A stretch of DNA of 56,760 bases from positions 1-56,760 of the forward strand of contig NZ_POTX01000007.1 of NCBI RefSeq assembly GCF_003236305.1, read 5' to 3'. The stretch is from Micromonospora endophytica. GTDB taxonomy: Bacteria; Actinomycetota; Actinomycetes; Mycobacteriales; Micromonosporaceae. Made by a program: the position numbers and the translations under genes. The notes under the pieces are model-generated. The model worked only from the letters and a program-made list of their open reading frames with translations, was not told where the DNA came from and did not search any database. This document shows, piece after piece, positions 7,879-16,268 of the stretch; position 1 is the first letter of the stretch, and each line of letters begins with the position of its first letter.

Positions 7879-9453
7879 CTACTCCCGCCAGCCGGTCAGC
7901 TCGACACCCTTGGCCAGTTCCACCCGGAAGCCCCACCCGATCTCACCGCTCTCCCCCGGCGCGAGCGACAGCCGCCAGGTCAGCTCACCCAGCTCGGTAC
8001 GCTCGTCCGGCGGCGGCACGACTGTCGTCTCCCGCACCACCACCGCCTCGTCGCGCGACACCGGGAGCTGATCACGTACCTCGACCGTCACCGGGCGGGG
8101 CGTGTGGTTGTCCACGGTGATGCGGTACTCCACCTCCCGCCGCCGGGTCGACCCGAGCGTGGCCCTGGTCTCGGCACGCCGATGCAGCTTCCGCTGCACC
8201 CGGAGCCGGTCGTCCACCCCGAGCGCCAACTCGCTCTGCTCACCCGGTGCCCACATCGGCAGCCGGGTGGACGCGACGAAGTCGGCGTCGTGGAACACCG
8301 CAGCCGGGCCGGGCAGCAACGTGTGCGCGGAGGTGTTGCGTACCGTGGCCCGCAGATGCGCCTCGGCGGCGCGGACCGGTGCGGTGACGTGGTCCAGCTG
8401 GGCCGGCAGTTCCAGCACGGCGATGGTGGCCCGGTGCGCGGCGCCGTCGGCCGGCACCGCCACCGGCCGCGACGGTAGGTAGGTGGCCGCGCTGACCCCC
8501 TGCTCGACCTCGGCGACGCTCTCCCGCAGCTTCGGTCGGGCCGCCGCGGCACGGGCCGGGCCACCGGCCGGGGCCGCGGCGGGTGCCGGCATCCCGACCA
8601 GCGCCTCCGCCGCCATCACGCGCGGCGCTGGCGGCCGGAGCCGGTCGAGATACCAGGGCGAGAGTTCGGGTACGCCTGCCGTCGCCGCCGGCCGGGCGGT
8701 GGAGAGCCGAAGTTCGCACTCCGGCCAGTCCTCCCCGGTGCTCTGGCTGACCACCCCGAACCAGGTGACGGTCATGGTGTCGTCGACCAGCCGCAGATCG
8801 TAGGAGGGTTGCCACCGGGCCCCGTCCACCAGGTAGGTCAGCTCCAGCTCGACCTCGGCGTCGTCGACCTCCACGGCCACGATCACCTCGGCGGCCAGCC
8901 GGTCCGGCTCCCGCTTGCCGTGCGCGGCGTCGAGGTCGCGCCCGACCGCCGCCAACTCCTCCGTCAGCTCGGTGCGCCGCCGGGCCAGCCCGCGCCGCCG
9001 GGCACGCGAGTCGGCGAGCTGAGCGGCCACCGAGTCGGTGAAGGCGGCCACGTCGCTCGGCGCGGCGTCGCCGGCGGCAAGCGCACGGGCGTACGTGCCA
9101 CCGGCCCGCTCGGCCAGCCGGGTGAGGAACTCCCCGCGCTGCTCCTCGATCCCGTCCGCGTCGTCGACCTCGGCCAACTCGTCGGCCAGCTCACGACGCC
9201 GCTGCTCCAGCCCGACGACCTGCGCGTCGGTGCTGCGGGCCTGCCGCCAGGTGGTCACGTCCACGCCGAGCACGGTGGCCGCGCCCCGACCGCCGACCCG
9301 GACCGAGTCCCGCCGCAGGCCGAGCGGGAGCGGCGCGACGCGCACCCGGTGCTGGCCGGCGGCCAGTCGGGTGCCGCCGCGCCGGGTGACCCGGGCCCGG
9401 TCCGGATAGACGGTGATCCCGACGACTGGTGCATCGATCTCCGCAGTGTCCAC
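7879..9453 (-). CDS. DUF4139 / mucoidy inhibitor MuiA-family protein
   Basis: The protein has 524 residues. The N-terminal DUF4140-like part (about 8-100) begins with VVGITVYPDRARVTRRG, a hallmark of the family. A helical, charged segment (about 80-180, RRRELADELAEV and RRRGLARRRTELTEEL) is probably a coiled coil. The DUF4139 beta-rich domain (about 195-520) contains YLVDGARWQPSYDLRL. There is no signal peptide or membrane segment, so it is cytoplasmic here. The molecular function of the family is unknown. The gene is single, with the small membrane protein gene 41 bases upstream on the same strand. Confidence 0.85.
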   Translation of the reverse strand: MDTAEIDAPVVGITVYPDRARVTRRGGTRLAAGQHRVRVAPLPLGLRRDSVRVGGRGAATVLGVDVTTWRQARSTDAQVVGLEQRRRELADELAEVDDADGIEEQRGEFLTRLAERAGGTYARALAAGDAAPSDVAAFTDSVAAQLADSRARRRGLARRRTELTEELAAVGRDLDAAHGKREPDRLAAEVIVAVEVDDAEVELELTYLVDGARWQPSYDLRLVDDTMTVTWFGVVSQSTGEDWPECELRLSTARPAATAGVPELSPWYLDRLRPPAPRVMAAEALVGMPAPAAAPAGGPARAAAARPKLRESVAEVEQGVSAATYLPSRPVAVPADGAAHRATIAVLELPAQLDHVTAPVRAAEAHLRATVRNTSAHTLLPGPAAVFHDADFVASTRLPMWAPGEQSELALGVDDRLRVQRKLHRRAETRATLGSTRRREVEYRITVDNHTPRPVTVEVRDQLPVSRDEAVVVRETTVVPPPDERTELGELTWRLSLAPGESGEIGWGFRVELAKGVELTGWRE

Positions 9454-9493
9454 GGCGGCGAGGTTAGTCGAGGCGCGCCCGTACCCGCGGCAG

Positions 9494-9640
9494 CTAGTCG
9501 GTGATCACCGGCCAGGCGTAGGCCAGCAGGGCGCACGCCGCGCCGAGCAGGGCGAGCGAGACACCCCGGGTGGGCAGAGGCAACGCGGCGAGCACGAGCA
9601 GGATCACCGCGACGATATAGAGGAACGCCTGCACCGACAT
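9494..9640 (-). CDS. 48-residue membrane protein
   Basis: A short ORF has a strong AAGGAG site seven bases before its ATG at 9640. The peptide starts MSVQAFLYIVAVILLVLAAL and holds two hydrophobic helices (about 5-20 and 26-44) split by a PTRG turn, ending at VITD. Clear start signals, hydrophobic design and position just upstream of the MuiA-like gene support a real gene. Function is unknown; it resembles the small predicted transmembrane proteins common in actinomycetes. Confidence 0.7.
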   Translation of the reverse strand: MSVQAFLYIVAVILLVLAALPLPTRGVSLALLGAACALLAYAWPVITD

Positions 9641-9757
9641 GGCAGTCTCCTTAGGAGTGGGTGGTGAGCGGTGTCACCTCTACCCCCGCCGTGCCGGTCG
9701 CGAAACCCGGCATCGCCACGGCCGCCGCGCGTATCGTCCCTGAGGGCTAGACGTTTC

Positions 9758-10630
9758 CTACGAGACATCGTCGTCCTGGCGCGGTGCCAGGAAGGCGAAC
9801 CTGAACTTCCCGGTCTGCAACTCGTCGCCTGGCCGCAAAATGGCCTCCTCGGCCAGCCGCTCGCGATTCAGCCAGGTGCCATTCGTGCTACCAACGTCTC
9901 TGACCGCGAAGTCGACTCCCCTGGTGTTGATTTCGGCGTGTCTCCGCGAAACGGTATTGTCATCCAGCGCGATCTCGCACTCCGGATGCCGACCGATGAT
10001 GATCCTCCGGCCCGGGATGAGTGGATACCAGCTTCCGCGAAAAGCGCCGTAACGGACGACCAACAATGCGGTGCCCGGCGGCGGGACAGGAATTGTCGGC
10101 AGGTCATGGACGTACTCGACGCTGCGCCACAATCCGCCGGTGGAGTCGAACAGGGGCTGCCCGGCCTCCTTCCAGCGACCCCACATCTCCTCTTGCAGGT
10201 TCTGCGCCACGGCACTCGTCGCCGGCACCACGCTGCCATCCCGCGATACCTCGATACCGGCGCGCCTGAGTTCCTCTTTGCTGATCTTTCCGGTTTCGGT
10301 TTCCTTCTTTTCTTTGTCCGCGGAGATCCACAGCTCGTGCACTCGGCGCAACGTGGCGTCCAGGTCCGGTCGCTGCACCGAACGCTCGACCAGAAATCGA
10401 ACCAACACCTCCAGCTTCGACCACTTGGGCAACACCTTGCCCCGCAGGATGAGCGACACCAAGTCGTGGCTCACCGTGTCGGGGAAGTCATCGCGGCCCT
10501 GAATCGCTGAACTGATCACGCGAGTGCTGGGGTTGCCCGAATTCCGGTAGAGGTCGTGGACTTCCGCTATCAACGCCCGTAGCGGGCCAGGCGGAAGCTG
10601 GCCTTCGCCTGGCAGTTCGATCCCTGGCAT
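9758..10630 (-). CDS. Protein with N-terminal HTH-like domain and C-terminal FHA domain
   Basis: The protein has 290 residues from ATG 10630, which follows GAGAGAG; an ATG at 10684 would add 18 residues without a ribosome site. Residues about 12-85 (PLRALIAEVHDLYRNSG, then DTVSHDLVSLILRGK) resemble the XRE-like helical domain that opens many actinobacterial regulatory proteins. The C-terminal 90 residues form an FHA phosphothreonine-binding domain with the conserved GRHPECEI, SRRHAEI and GSTNGTWLN. It probably reads out Ser/Thr kinase signalling, but no kinase is nearby. A divergent 42-codon gene and a direct repeat lie upstream. Confidence 0.8.
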   Translation of the reverse strand: MPGIELPGEGQLPPGPLRALIAEVHDLYRNSGNPSTRVISSAIQGRDDFPDTVSHDLVSLILRGKVLPKWSKLEVLVRFLVERSVQRPDLDATLRRVHELWISADKEKKETETGKISKEELRRAGIEVSRDGSVVPATSAVAQNLQEEMWGRWKEAGQPLFDSTGGLWRSVEYVHDLPTIPVPPPGTALLVVRYGAFRGSWYPLIPGRRIIIGRHPECEIALDDNTVSRRHAEINTRGVDFAVRDVGSTNGTWLNRERLAEEAILRPGDELQTGKFRFAFLAPRQDDDVS

Positions 10631-10683
10631 GAAAACTCTCTCGTCCTCGCCACTTTTCGTCAGGCCACACCATCGGGCCGGCA

Positions 10684-10726
10684 TGTCAGGTTCTGTAATT
10701 GATTGCGCGAATCCTGTCAGATTCTG
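10684..10726. repeat. Direct repeat in divergent promoter of FHA gene and small peptide gene
   Basis: TGTCAGGTTCTG (10684-10695) and TGTCAGATTCTG (10715-10726) differ at one base and are 31 bp apart, about three helical turns. They lie between the FHA gene (-) and the 42-codon gene (+). Candidate regulator half-sites. Confidence 0.45.
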
Positions 10727-10802
10727 GAACTCGCCGATTTTCGTCCCTGACTATGGGTTCTGCGCCGGATTCCCCACTCCGACACAGAGAAGGTGATACT
10801 CC

Positions 10803-10931
10803 ATGACCCCCTCCAATTCCCCGGACCGCAAAAGGCTGACCCTTGCGGCCGCAGCCGTGCAAGGGGCGTTCGCCGGACTGGCGCGCGCCATCATCGGTTG
10901 GTTGATCGAGATCTACAAGACGGACAACTGA
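10803..10931 (+). CDS. 42-residue amphipathic peptide
   Basis: ATG at 10803 follows AGAAGG. The peptide has a charged polar start (residues 1-12, SPDRKR), then an Ala/Gly-rich helix-forming segment (AAAAVQGAFAGLARAIIGWL) and a short polar tail. It ends six bases before a strong terminator, which supports it as a complete gene. It diverges from the HTH-FHA gene. Function unknown; a membrane-active or regulatory peptide is possible but unsupported. Confidence 0.6.
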   Translation: MTPSNSPDRKRLTLAAAAVQGAFAGLARAIIGWLIEIYKTDN

Positions 10932-10936
10932 TCCTA

Positions 10937-10973
10937 ACGCCCAGCCAGAGGCTTGCTCGTCCTGGCTGGGCGT
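10937..10973 (+). terminator. Rho-independent-type hairpin after the 42-codon gene
   Basis: ACGCCCAGCCAG pairs perfectly with CTGGCTGGGCGT across a 13-base loop, followed by a short T-containing stretch. Confidence 0.8.
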
Positions 10974-11064
10974 CTGTCCAGGGCCCGGCGCGCGTCGCCG
11001 TGTCCCGCATCGGCGGAACTGCCAGAATCGTGGTGAAGGACCGATGCCCGGGGCAAGGAGAATC

Positions 11065-11472
11065 ATGAGCGACTGGAACGACAAGATCATCGCTGAGTTC
11101 CGCGCCAACGGTGGACAGGTGGGCGGTCAGTTCGCCGGCGCGCCGCTGCTGCTGTTGCACACGGTCGGCGCCAAGAGCGGCCAGCCTCGGGTGCACCCGA
11201 TGATGTACCAGAAGGTGGAGGGCGGCTACGCCGTGTTCGCGTCCAAGGGCGGTGCTCCCACCAATCCCGACTGGTATCACAACCTGCTCGCTCATCCCCA
11301 GGTCCAAGCCGAGATCGGTACGAGCAAGGTCGAGCTGGTCGCCAGAGTCGCCGCCGGCGACGAACGGGACCGGATCTGGAGCGCGCAGAAGGACGCGTAT
11401 CCTGGCTTCGCCGACTACGAGCGGAAGTCCGACCGTCAGATCCCTGTCGTCGTGCTGGAACCTGTGGCGTAG
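11065..11472 (+). CDS. Deazaflavin (F420)-dependent nitroreductase-family protein, Ddn-like
   Basis: The protein has 135 residues. The ATG at 11065 has AAGGAG six bases upstream; a start at 11044 lacks such a site. Features of the Ddn/split-barrel family are present: LLLLHTVGAKSGQPRVHPMMY, FASKGGAPTNPDWYHNLLAHP and the family tail IPVVVLEP. Members bind F420 and reduce quinones or nitro-compounds, or have unassigned roles. It is likely monocistronic, and the physiological substrate is unknown. Confidence 0.88.
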   Translation: MSDWNDKIIAEFRANGGQVGGQFAGAPLLLLHTVGAKSGQPRVHPMMYQKVEGGYAVFASKGGAPTNPDWYHNLLAHPQVQAEIGTSKVELVARVAAGDERDRIWSAQKDAYPGFADYERKSDRQIPVVVLEPVA

Positions 11473-11645
11473 TCGGATCACGGCATGCCACCGCTGTCGC
11501 TGGTGACACCGGCGTCGTAGGCCCGGTTGGCGTCGCCGCCGTACCCCGCACCGCGGAAGTAGGAGCCTCGGCCCACACTGCCGGGCCGTCCGTTGATCAG
11601 GTGGACACCGGAAGCTCCCGGTCCGGACGCCGTAGCCTGGTGGCG

Positions 11646-12854
11646 ATGACATCTGTGCGGGAATTGATCAGGGCGGTTCTCGCCGGGACCACCGACTACG
11701 AATCCGGGCTGGACGCCCTGACCGTCACCTCGTCGGCCGAGGTCGACCGGGAGTTGGTGACCGCGCGGGACGAGGCGTGCACGCGGCTGTGGCGGGGTGG
11801 GTGGCAGCCGGCCGAGTTGCACCGGGTGGTCGCCCGGCGGGGCCGGCCGCACCAGGCCGATCTGGTGACCGACGCGGTCGCCGCGTACCTGCGGCTGTTT
11901 CCCCGGGCCACGGTCGACGAGCGGTGGCTGGCGCAGGCGGACAACCTCGACGCCCGGGTCTGGTGGACCAGCGACGCGGCGTACGTCGACGAACTCGCGG
12001 CCCGCTGGCGGCTCGACCGGGTGGCCGTACTCGATCTGATGTTGGGTCTGCTCGCCATCCTGGCCACGCTCCCGCCGATCGAGGTGCTCGTTCCCCCGCC
12101 GGGGTCCGCCGCCGCAGCTACCGACGGGGCGGGCGTCGTCGGATCGTCCCGGATCGACGCCCGGCTGCTGGACCGGGTACGCGCCCTGCTCGCCAAGGCG
12201 GAGTCGACGACCTTCCCGGCAGAGGCGGAGGCGTACACCGCCAAGGCCCAGGAACTGGTCACCCGGCACAGCCTGGACGAGGCGCTGCTGGCCGCCCGGG
12301 GCGGTGACGCGGTGCCGGTGGTGCCGTACGCGCGGCGCATCGGGGTGGACCACCCGCACGAGAAGGAGAAGGCGTCACTGCTCGACGCCGTCGCCCGGGC
12401 CAACCGTTGCCACACGGTCTCGTCACCGGAGCTGGCGTTCAGCACGGTCTTCGGTTTCGACACCGACATCGACGCAGTCGACCTGCTCTACACCTCGCTG
12501 CTGGTGCAGGCGCACCGGGCGATGGCCCGAGCCGAGCCACCGGGCGGCAAGGCCGGTCGCCACCGCCTGAAGGCGTTCCGCCGGTCCTTCCTGGTGGCAT
12601 TCGCGGTGCGGATCGACGAACGACTGGCCACCGCCGCACGTCTGGCGTTGGCACAGGTCACCGGTGGGGGCGACGAGAACGGGGTGACCGACGCGGCCGA
12701 CCTGCTGCCGGTGCTCGCCTCCCGGGACGAGCAGATCCGCGAGACCATGCGGCGGGTCTTCCCCCACACGATCCGGGCCCGGGCCAGCCGGGTGGACAGC
12801 CGCGAGGGCTGGGAATCCGGCCGGCAGGCCGCCGATCGCGCCACCCTCACCTGA
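11646..12854 (+). CDS. DUF2786 domain-containing protein
   Basis: The protein has 402 residues from the ATG at 11646. Residues about 170-215 (LLDRVRALLAKAESTTFPAEAEAYTAK and onward to LVTRHSLD) are the characteristic DUF2786 segment. The flanking parts are helical, with the C-terminal half containing the conserved HRLKAFRRSFLVAFA. The function of the family is not known, though homologues are widespread in actinomycetes and phages. The gene stands alone and shares a hairpin terminator with the convergent gene. Confidence 0.8.
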   Translation: MTSVRELIRAVLAGTTDYESGLDALTVTSSAEVDRELVTARDEACTRLWRGGWQPAELHRVVARRGRPHQADLVTDAVAAYLRLFPRATVDERWLAQADNLDARVWWTSDAAYVDELAARWRLDRVAVLDLMLGLLAILATLPPIEVLVPPPGSAAAATDGAGVVGSSRIDARLLDRVRALLAKAESTTFPAEAEAYTAKAQELVTRHSLDEALLAARGGDAVPVVPYARRIGVDHPHEKEKASLLDAVARANRCHTVSSPELAFSTVFGFDTDIDAVDLLYTSLLVQAHRAMARAEPPGGKAGRHRLKAFRRSFLVAFAVRIDERLATAARLALAQVTGGGDENGVTDAADLLPVLASRDEQIRETMRRVFPHTIRARASRVDSREGWESGRQAADRATLT

Positions 12855-12872
12855 GGAACCCGCCACCGGCCG

Positions 12873-12889
12873 GAGCAGCCATGCTGCTC
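12873..12889. terminator. Short hairpin between convergent genes
   Basis: GAGCAGC-CAT-GCTGCTC is a perfect 7-bp stem. It lies between stops at 12854 (+) and 12888 (-) and includes the latter stop's first bases. Confidence 0.5.
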
Positions 12890-13601
12890 AGGACAGCAGG
12901 GCCGGCCTCAGCTCCGCACCGAGATTGATCCCGCCCACCACCCGGTCACCGGCCGGGTCGTACACGTGCACCGTGTTGTTGCGGCGCATCAGTTCCCGTA
13001 CCGACTGCGGCAGCGGCGGCGGATCCGGCAACGCCGCGTTGATCTCCCGGGCCGCCGCGATCAGCCGCATGGCCAACTCGGCGCCGTCGGTGTCCGGCCG
13101 TACCCGGCCGTACTCCCAACCGGCAGAGGTGAGGTCGAACAGCTCGAAGACGGAGGACAGGACCGGCTCGGGGTCGGTGGCCTTCACGACCCGAGACGCC
13201 CGATTTCCGATCACGGTGGCCGCCGCGACCACCTGCACGTACGGATGCAGGCCGCCCGGGGGATCGAACAGCGGCCAGCGCAGCTCCGACCCGGCCTCCC
13301 GCCACAACGGACGATAGTTGCGGCGATCGACCATCAGCCGGTAACCGGTACGCCGGTGCAGGTCGGCGGCTTGAGACAGCAGGTCTGTGTGAGCCTGGTC
13401 GGCGACCTCCCGCACGACCCATGTCGCGACGACGAGACCGTCCTCGTTGTCCAGCAGCTGCGTGATCGCCTCAATCTGATCGCGGGCGCGGAGCTGGACG
13501 CGGATGCCGAACCGATGCCGGACCTCCTGCAGCAGCGCCTCCTGTCGACCCGGATCGTGCTCGACCTGTCGCCCACCCAGCACACGCTGGAGCCACCCCA
13601 T
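12888..13601 (-). CDS. Hypothetical protein, 237 residues
   Basis: I do not recognise a family. The protein starts MGWLQRVLGGRQ, is mixed alpha/beta in character, has no signal peptide or membrane helix, and ends with HVYDPAGDRVVGGINLGAEL. Codon positions follow the high-GC pattern of its neighbours, and the antisense frames look like shadows. It is convergent with the DUF2786 gene. Soluble and cytoplasmic by composition. Confidence 0.65.
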   Translation of the reverse strand: MGWLQRVLGGRQVEHDPGRQEALLQEVRHRFGIRVQLRARDQIEAITQLLDNEDGLVVATWVVREVADQAHTDLLSQAADLHRRTGYRLMVDRRNYRPLWREAGSELRWPLFDPPGGLHPYVQVVAAATVIGNRASRVVKATDPEPVLSSVFELFDLTSAGWEYGRVRPDTDGAELAMRLIAAAREINAALPDPPPLPQSVRELMRRNNTVHVYDPAGDRVVGGINLGAELRPALLS

Positions 13602-13777
13602 ACAGCCTCGTCTCCGCAGCCATCTCAGAACGCGGCAATGTTAGCGCGCCGCCCCGGTGCGATCGGGTCCACGTGGCGCTGTCCCGAGAGTGGAGGATCA
13701 GGTGCTTATCGGACACGGTGGAGGGCCGCGTCGGTCACCGTCGTCCAACAATTGCGAGGCCCGATGCGACGGTCAGG

Positions 13778-14875
13778 TCACTTCGGACCCGACCGCCAGG
13801 CGATGTTGGCGGTGCGGGCGCAGTGCTTCGCCGTGCGGGCGCCAAGCTCCTTGCCCAGCACCGCCAGACGGTTGGTGAGGAAGAAGCGCGTGGGGCTGTC
13901 GTCCTGGTGGGTCAACTGGATCACGGCGTCTTTCCGGCCGATGCTGAGGGCTGTCCCGGTGTATCCCTGGGAGTAGGGCTTCAACTTGCTGCCCTTGACG
14001 AGGGCAGCCAGGGTGTCTGCCGCATACGCGCCCTGAGGACCTGCGGTCTGGCAGGCCTGACGGGAGCCGGGTATGGCGGCGCAATCGCCGATGGCGAAGA
14101 CGCGCGAGTCGGTCACGCTGCGGAGATGTTCGTCGACCACGGCACGCCCCGAGGCGTCGACGCGTAGACCACTGCGCGCGGCCAACTCGGGAACAGCACC
14201 GAGGACGGCCCACAGCGTGAGATCCGAGCTGAACTCCTCGCCCGAGCCCAACCGCACAGTGGACGCGCCGGGCCCGGCCTCGTCGGGCCGAACCTCCTCC
14301 ACGGTGTCCAGCTGCACCGACACATTCAGGCGCTCCAGGCCGGCACGCACTCGCCGCTGTGCCCCCTCGCCGAAGGTCGGTGCCAGGCTCTGTCCCACAA
14401 GCCGCACCCGCAGATCCGCACGGGCGCCCGCGATCTCGGAAGCGGTCTCGATGCCCGTCAGGCCGGCACCGATGACGGTGACCGTGCTGCCCGCCGGCAG
14501 CCTTCCGAGCGCTGCCCGGGCCTGCTCCGCACCCTCCCATGTGCCGATCGCGATCGTGCCCGCCAGCGGGCGGGTCGTGCTGCCCACGGCCAGGAAGAGG
14601 TTGTCGAACTCCAAGGAGTTGCCGGTCTCGAGAGTCACGATCCCGTCGCCGATCTTGTGCACCGAGGCCAGCCGTGACTGAATCCCCTCACGCAGCATCT
14701 CGGTAAGAGGGGTCGCCGCCCGTCCGGTGCCCGCGAGCTGCTGATGCAGCCGTACTCGCTCGACAAAATCGGACCGCGGGTTGACCACGGTGATCTGCGC
14801 CTCGGGCAGCTTCTTCGCCAGTCGATTTGCCGCGAGCGTACCGGAGTAACCGGCGCCCACCACGACAACCTTCAT
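13778..14875 (-). CDS. NAD(P)/FAD-dependent oxidoreductase, NDH-2-like two-dinucleotide-binding fold
   Basis: The protein has 365 residues; the ATG at 14875 follows GGAGGCGGAGC, whereas the longer frame to 14962 has no ribosome site. The FAD-binding motif GAGYSG is at 7-12, the NAD(P) motif VIGAGLTGIE lies mid-protein, and VFAIGDCAA is the second FAD contact. No membrane helix is visible. It resembles type II NADH dehydrogenases and the related oxidoreductases that often belong to ECF41 regulons. An ECF41-type promoter sequence lies 36 bases upstream of the start and an ECF41 sigma gene is 1.4 kb away, so I infer it is that factor's target. Confidence 0.85.
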   Translation of the reverse strand: MKVVVVGAGYSGTLAANRLAKKLPEAQITVVNPRSDFVERVRLHQQLAGTGRAATPLTEMLREGIQSRLASVHKIGDGIVTLETGNSLEFDNLFLAVGSTTRPLAGTIAIGTWEGAEQARAALGRLPAGSTVTVIGAGLTGIETASEIAGARADLRVRLVGQSLAPTFGEGAQRRVRAGLERLNVSVQLDTVEEVRPDEAGPGASTVRLGSGEEFSSDLTLWAVLGAVPELAARSGLRVDASGRAVVDEHLRSVTDSRVFAIGDCAAIPGSRQACQTAGPQGAYAADTLAALVKGSKLKPYSQGYTGTALSIGRKDAVIQLTHQDDSPTRFFLTNRLAVLGKELGARTAKHCARTANIAWRSGPK

Positions 14876-14910
14876 GCTCCGCCTCCTGGGTTGGAATGGC
14901 TCGTACCCGA

Positions 14911-14938
14911 GACGAGGTAGGCATTCCGGCCTGTGACA
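14911..14938 (-). promoter_or_regulatory. Candidate ECF41 sigma promoter
   Basis: On the minus strand TGTCACA (14932-14938) is followed after 17 bases by CGTC (14911-14914). This is close to the reported ECF41 consensus, TGTCACA and CGTC separated by about 16 bases. The predicted start of transcription is about 30 bases before the oxidoreductase ATG. Confidence 0.6.
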
Positions 14939-15035
14939 CCTGAGGCATGTGACCTGAATCACAGGGCGCTCAACGCCCCGCCAACAGGGCTGACACCTCC
15001 TATCGGATTAGCCCCCACGCGCGGAACGGGCAAAG

Positions 15036-15049
15036 GGTTCGAGCGAACC
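15036..15049. promoter_or_regulatory. 14-bp dyad in the lower-GC intergenic region 14939-15259
   Basis: GGTTCG-AG-CGAACC has perfect 6-bp arms. It lies in a 380-base non-coding stretch that also has a TTGACA hexamer near 15092 and is less GC-rich than its surroundings. Candidate operator for the zinc-finger/HTH gene pair; nothing else is evident in the stretch. Confidence 0.4.
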
Positions 15050-15259
15050 ACAAAGGGTCTCTTTACATCAAAATATGTGGATGTCGGAGCGCCCTTGACA
15101 GGCACTGTCGGGCTGAAGCAGCCTGGGAGGGAAGTTGCGCAATGGAACTTACTGCCGCACGCTTCACTCGATCTCCATCCACCAAAGTTGCTGCCGCAAC
15201 AAAGGCGGACGGGAGAGCGTTGGTTTCTCACCAAGTTAATGCCAAGTCGGGGGGACGAC

Positions 15260-15898
15260 ATGGTTAAACTTTGTCGATCTGCGTCGTGCGCGGTCAGCGG
15301 ACGCGCGCGCAGCCAGATAAATGACAGAGACAGCATTTGCAACTCTTGCCGGGAGCACCTCAAGAGCGACCTGCTACGCCTGCCGGGCCTCTATGAAGAC
15401 TGCAATAAGAGCGCACGACAGGAATCAGTTCTGGCGATCCGGAAGGGGCCCAGGAAAAGCTCCGCACTTGACGCCATGAGCCCGGCAGCCACCGAGATCA
15501 GATCTTCGATTCGCAGCGTGCTCGCCTCTTGGGCCGGCCTCGTCGCCGCCGAACGCCACTTGAATCCGCCGGTCCGGGATGTCCCGACGCTCGCTCGCTT
15601 TCTGGCACTCCACGTCGCCTGGCTAGCGCGCCACGACGCCGCAGCAGACCTGGCGGATGAGGTACGAGAGCTCACTCGTACCGCCCGGAGCATCGCCTAC
15701 CCGAATGGCACGAGACGGGTTCAGATAGCTTGCTGCCCCGACGACTGCGCCGGGCAACTCGTCGCTGTCATTCATCCGGACAGCACTTTCCAGGCGTCCG
15801 AGATTGTATGCACGAAATCCCCCAGCCATTCATGGCCAGCAGCGCAGTGGGCGCGACTCGCCCACAAGATCCGCGCCAGCCAGGGAAATCCCGCATGA
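15260..15898 (+). CDS. Putative zinc-ribbon protein of unknown function
   Basis: The protein has 212 residues from ATG 15260, preceded by GGGGGGACG. An upstream in-frame extension to 14933 shows no coding character. Cys5, Cys10, Cys27 and Cys30 near the N-terminus could form a zinc site. The middle (about 70-150) is helical. The C-terminal part has a second Cys group (ACCPDDC) and ends in W-containing segments. GC content and codon use are lower than in neighbouring genes. It overlaps the next gene by ATGA, indicating coupled translation. Such pairs recur in actinomycetes and their mobile elements, from memory; function is unknown. Confidence 0.6.
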   Translation: MVKLCRSASCAVSGRARSQINDRDSICNSCREHLKSDLLRLPGLYEDCNKSARQESVLAIRKGPRKSSALDAMSPAATEIRSSIRSVLASWAGLVAAERHLNPPVRDVPTLARFLALHVAWLARHDAAADLADEVRELTRTARSIAYPNGTRRVQIACCPDDCAGQLVAVIHPDSTFQASEIVCTKSPSHSWPAAQWARLAHKIRASQGNPA

Positions 15899-16086
15899 AT
15901 CGGGAGACCGTCGCGGCCGGCCTCAGGGTCGATGAAATCTCCACCATCTGGCGAGTCCCCAAGGGGACGATATACCGGTATGCACACAAGTACCGGTGGC
16001 GTCGCTACATCCAGAACGGCGGGACTTACTATCATCCCAACGATGTCGCCGCGACCTTCGACACTCTCAGCGAGAAGAAGGTCTGA
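15895..16086 (+). CDS. Small helix-turn-helix protein
   Basis: The protein has 63 residues; its ATG overlaps the upstream stop (ATGA). Residues about 10-40, with DEISTIWRVPKGTIYRYAHKYRW, look like a HTH of the excisionase/MerR-like or homeodomain-like type, followed by a basic wing (RRYIQNGGTYYHP). It is probably a DNA-binding partner of the zinc-ribbon protein. It is followed by a long inverted repeat at 16123-16193. Confidence 0.65.
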   Translation: MNRETVAAGLRVDEISTIWRVPKGTIYRYAHKYRWRRYIQNGGTYYHPNDVAATFDTLSEKKV

Positions 16087-16122
16087 TCAGCGCTGAGTTC
16101 GAGAACCATCCGGGCCGGAAAA

Positions 16123-16193
16123 AAGGAAGTGCCTTCCGATCAGGAGAGCTGGGACCAACCGAGAGTCCAACTCCTGTCGGAAGGCACTTCCTT
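16123..16193. repeat. Long imperfect inverted repeat (17-bp perfect outer arms)
   Basis: AAGGAAGTGCCTTCCGA (16123-16139) is the exact complement of TCGGAAGGCACTTCCTT (16177-16193). The inner sequence pairs further (CAGGAG with CTCCTG, GGAC with GTCC), so the whole 71 bases can fold into one long hairpin. Each outer arm also contains its own near-palindrome, GGAAGTGCCTTCC. It lies between the HTH gene and the convergent sigma gene. It could be a terminator or a miniature mobile-element remnant. Confidence 0.7.
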
Positions 16194-16268
16194 GAACAAA
16201 GGCCACCCAGTATTCGGAAGAATTCAACGGCCGGCGCGGGTAAAGATGATGGCTTCGACGATCACGTG

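Noticed and set aside
13229..13777. Possible gene in the space between the hypothetical protein and the FAD oxidoreductase
   Set aside because: Frames in 13602-13777 have no start with a ribosome site and no recognisable product.
15036..15049. GGTTCGAGCGAACC as a tRNA T-arm
   Set aside because: The flanks do not form an acceptor, D or anticodon arm; it is a simple dyad.
14933..15259. 109-codon upstream extension of the zinc-ribbon frame
   Set aside because: It covers the candidate promoter and dyad region, lacks a ribosome site, and the residues show no conserved pattern; ATG 15260 has a G-rich site.
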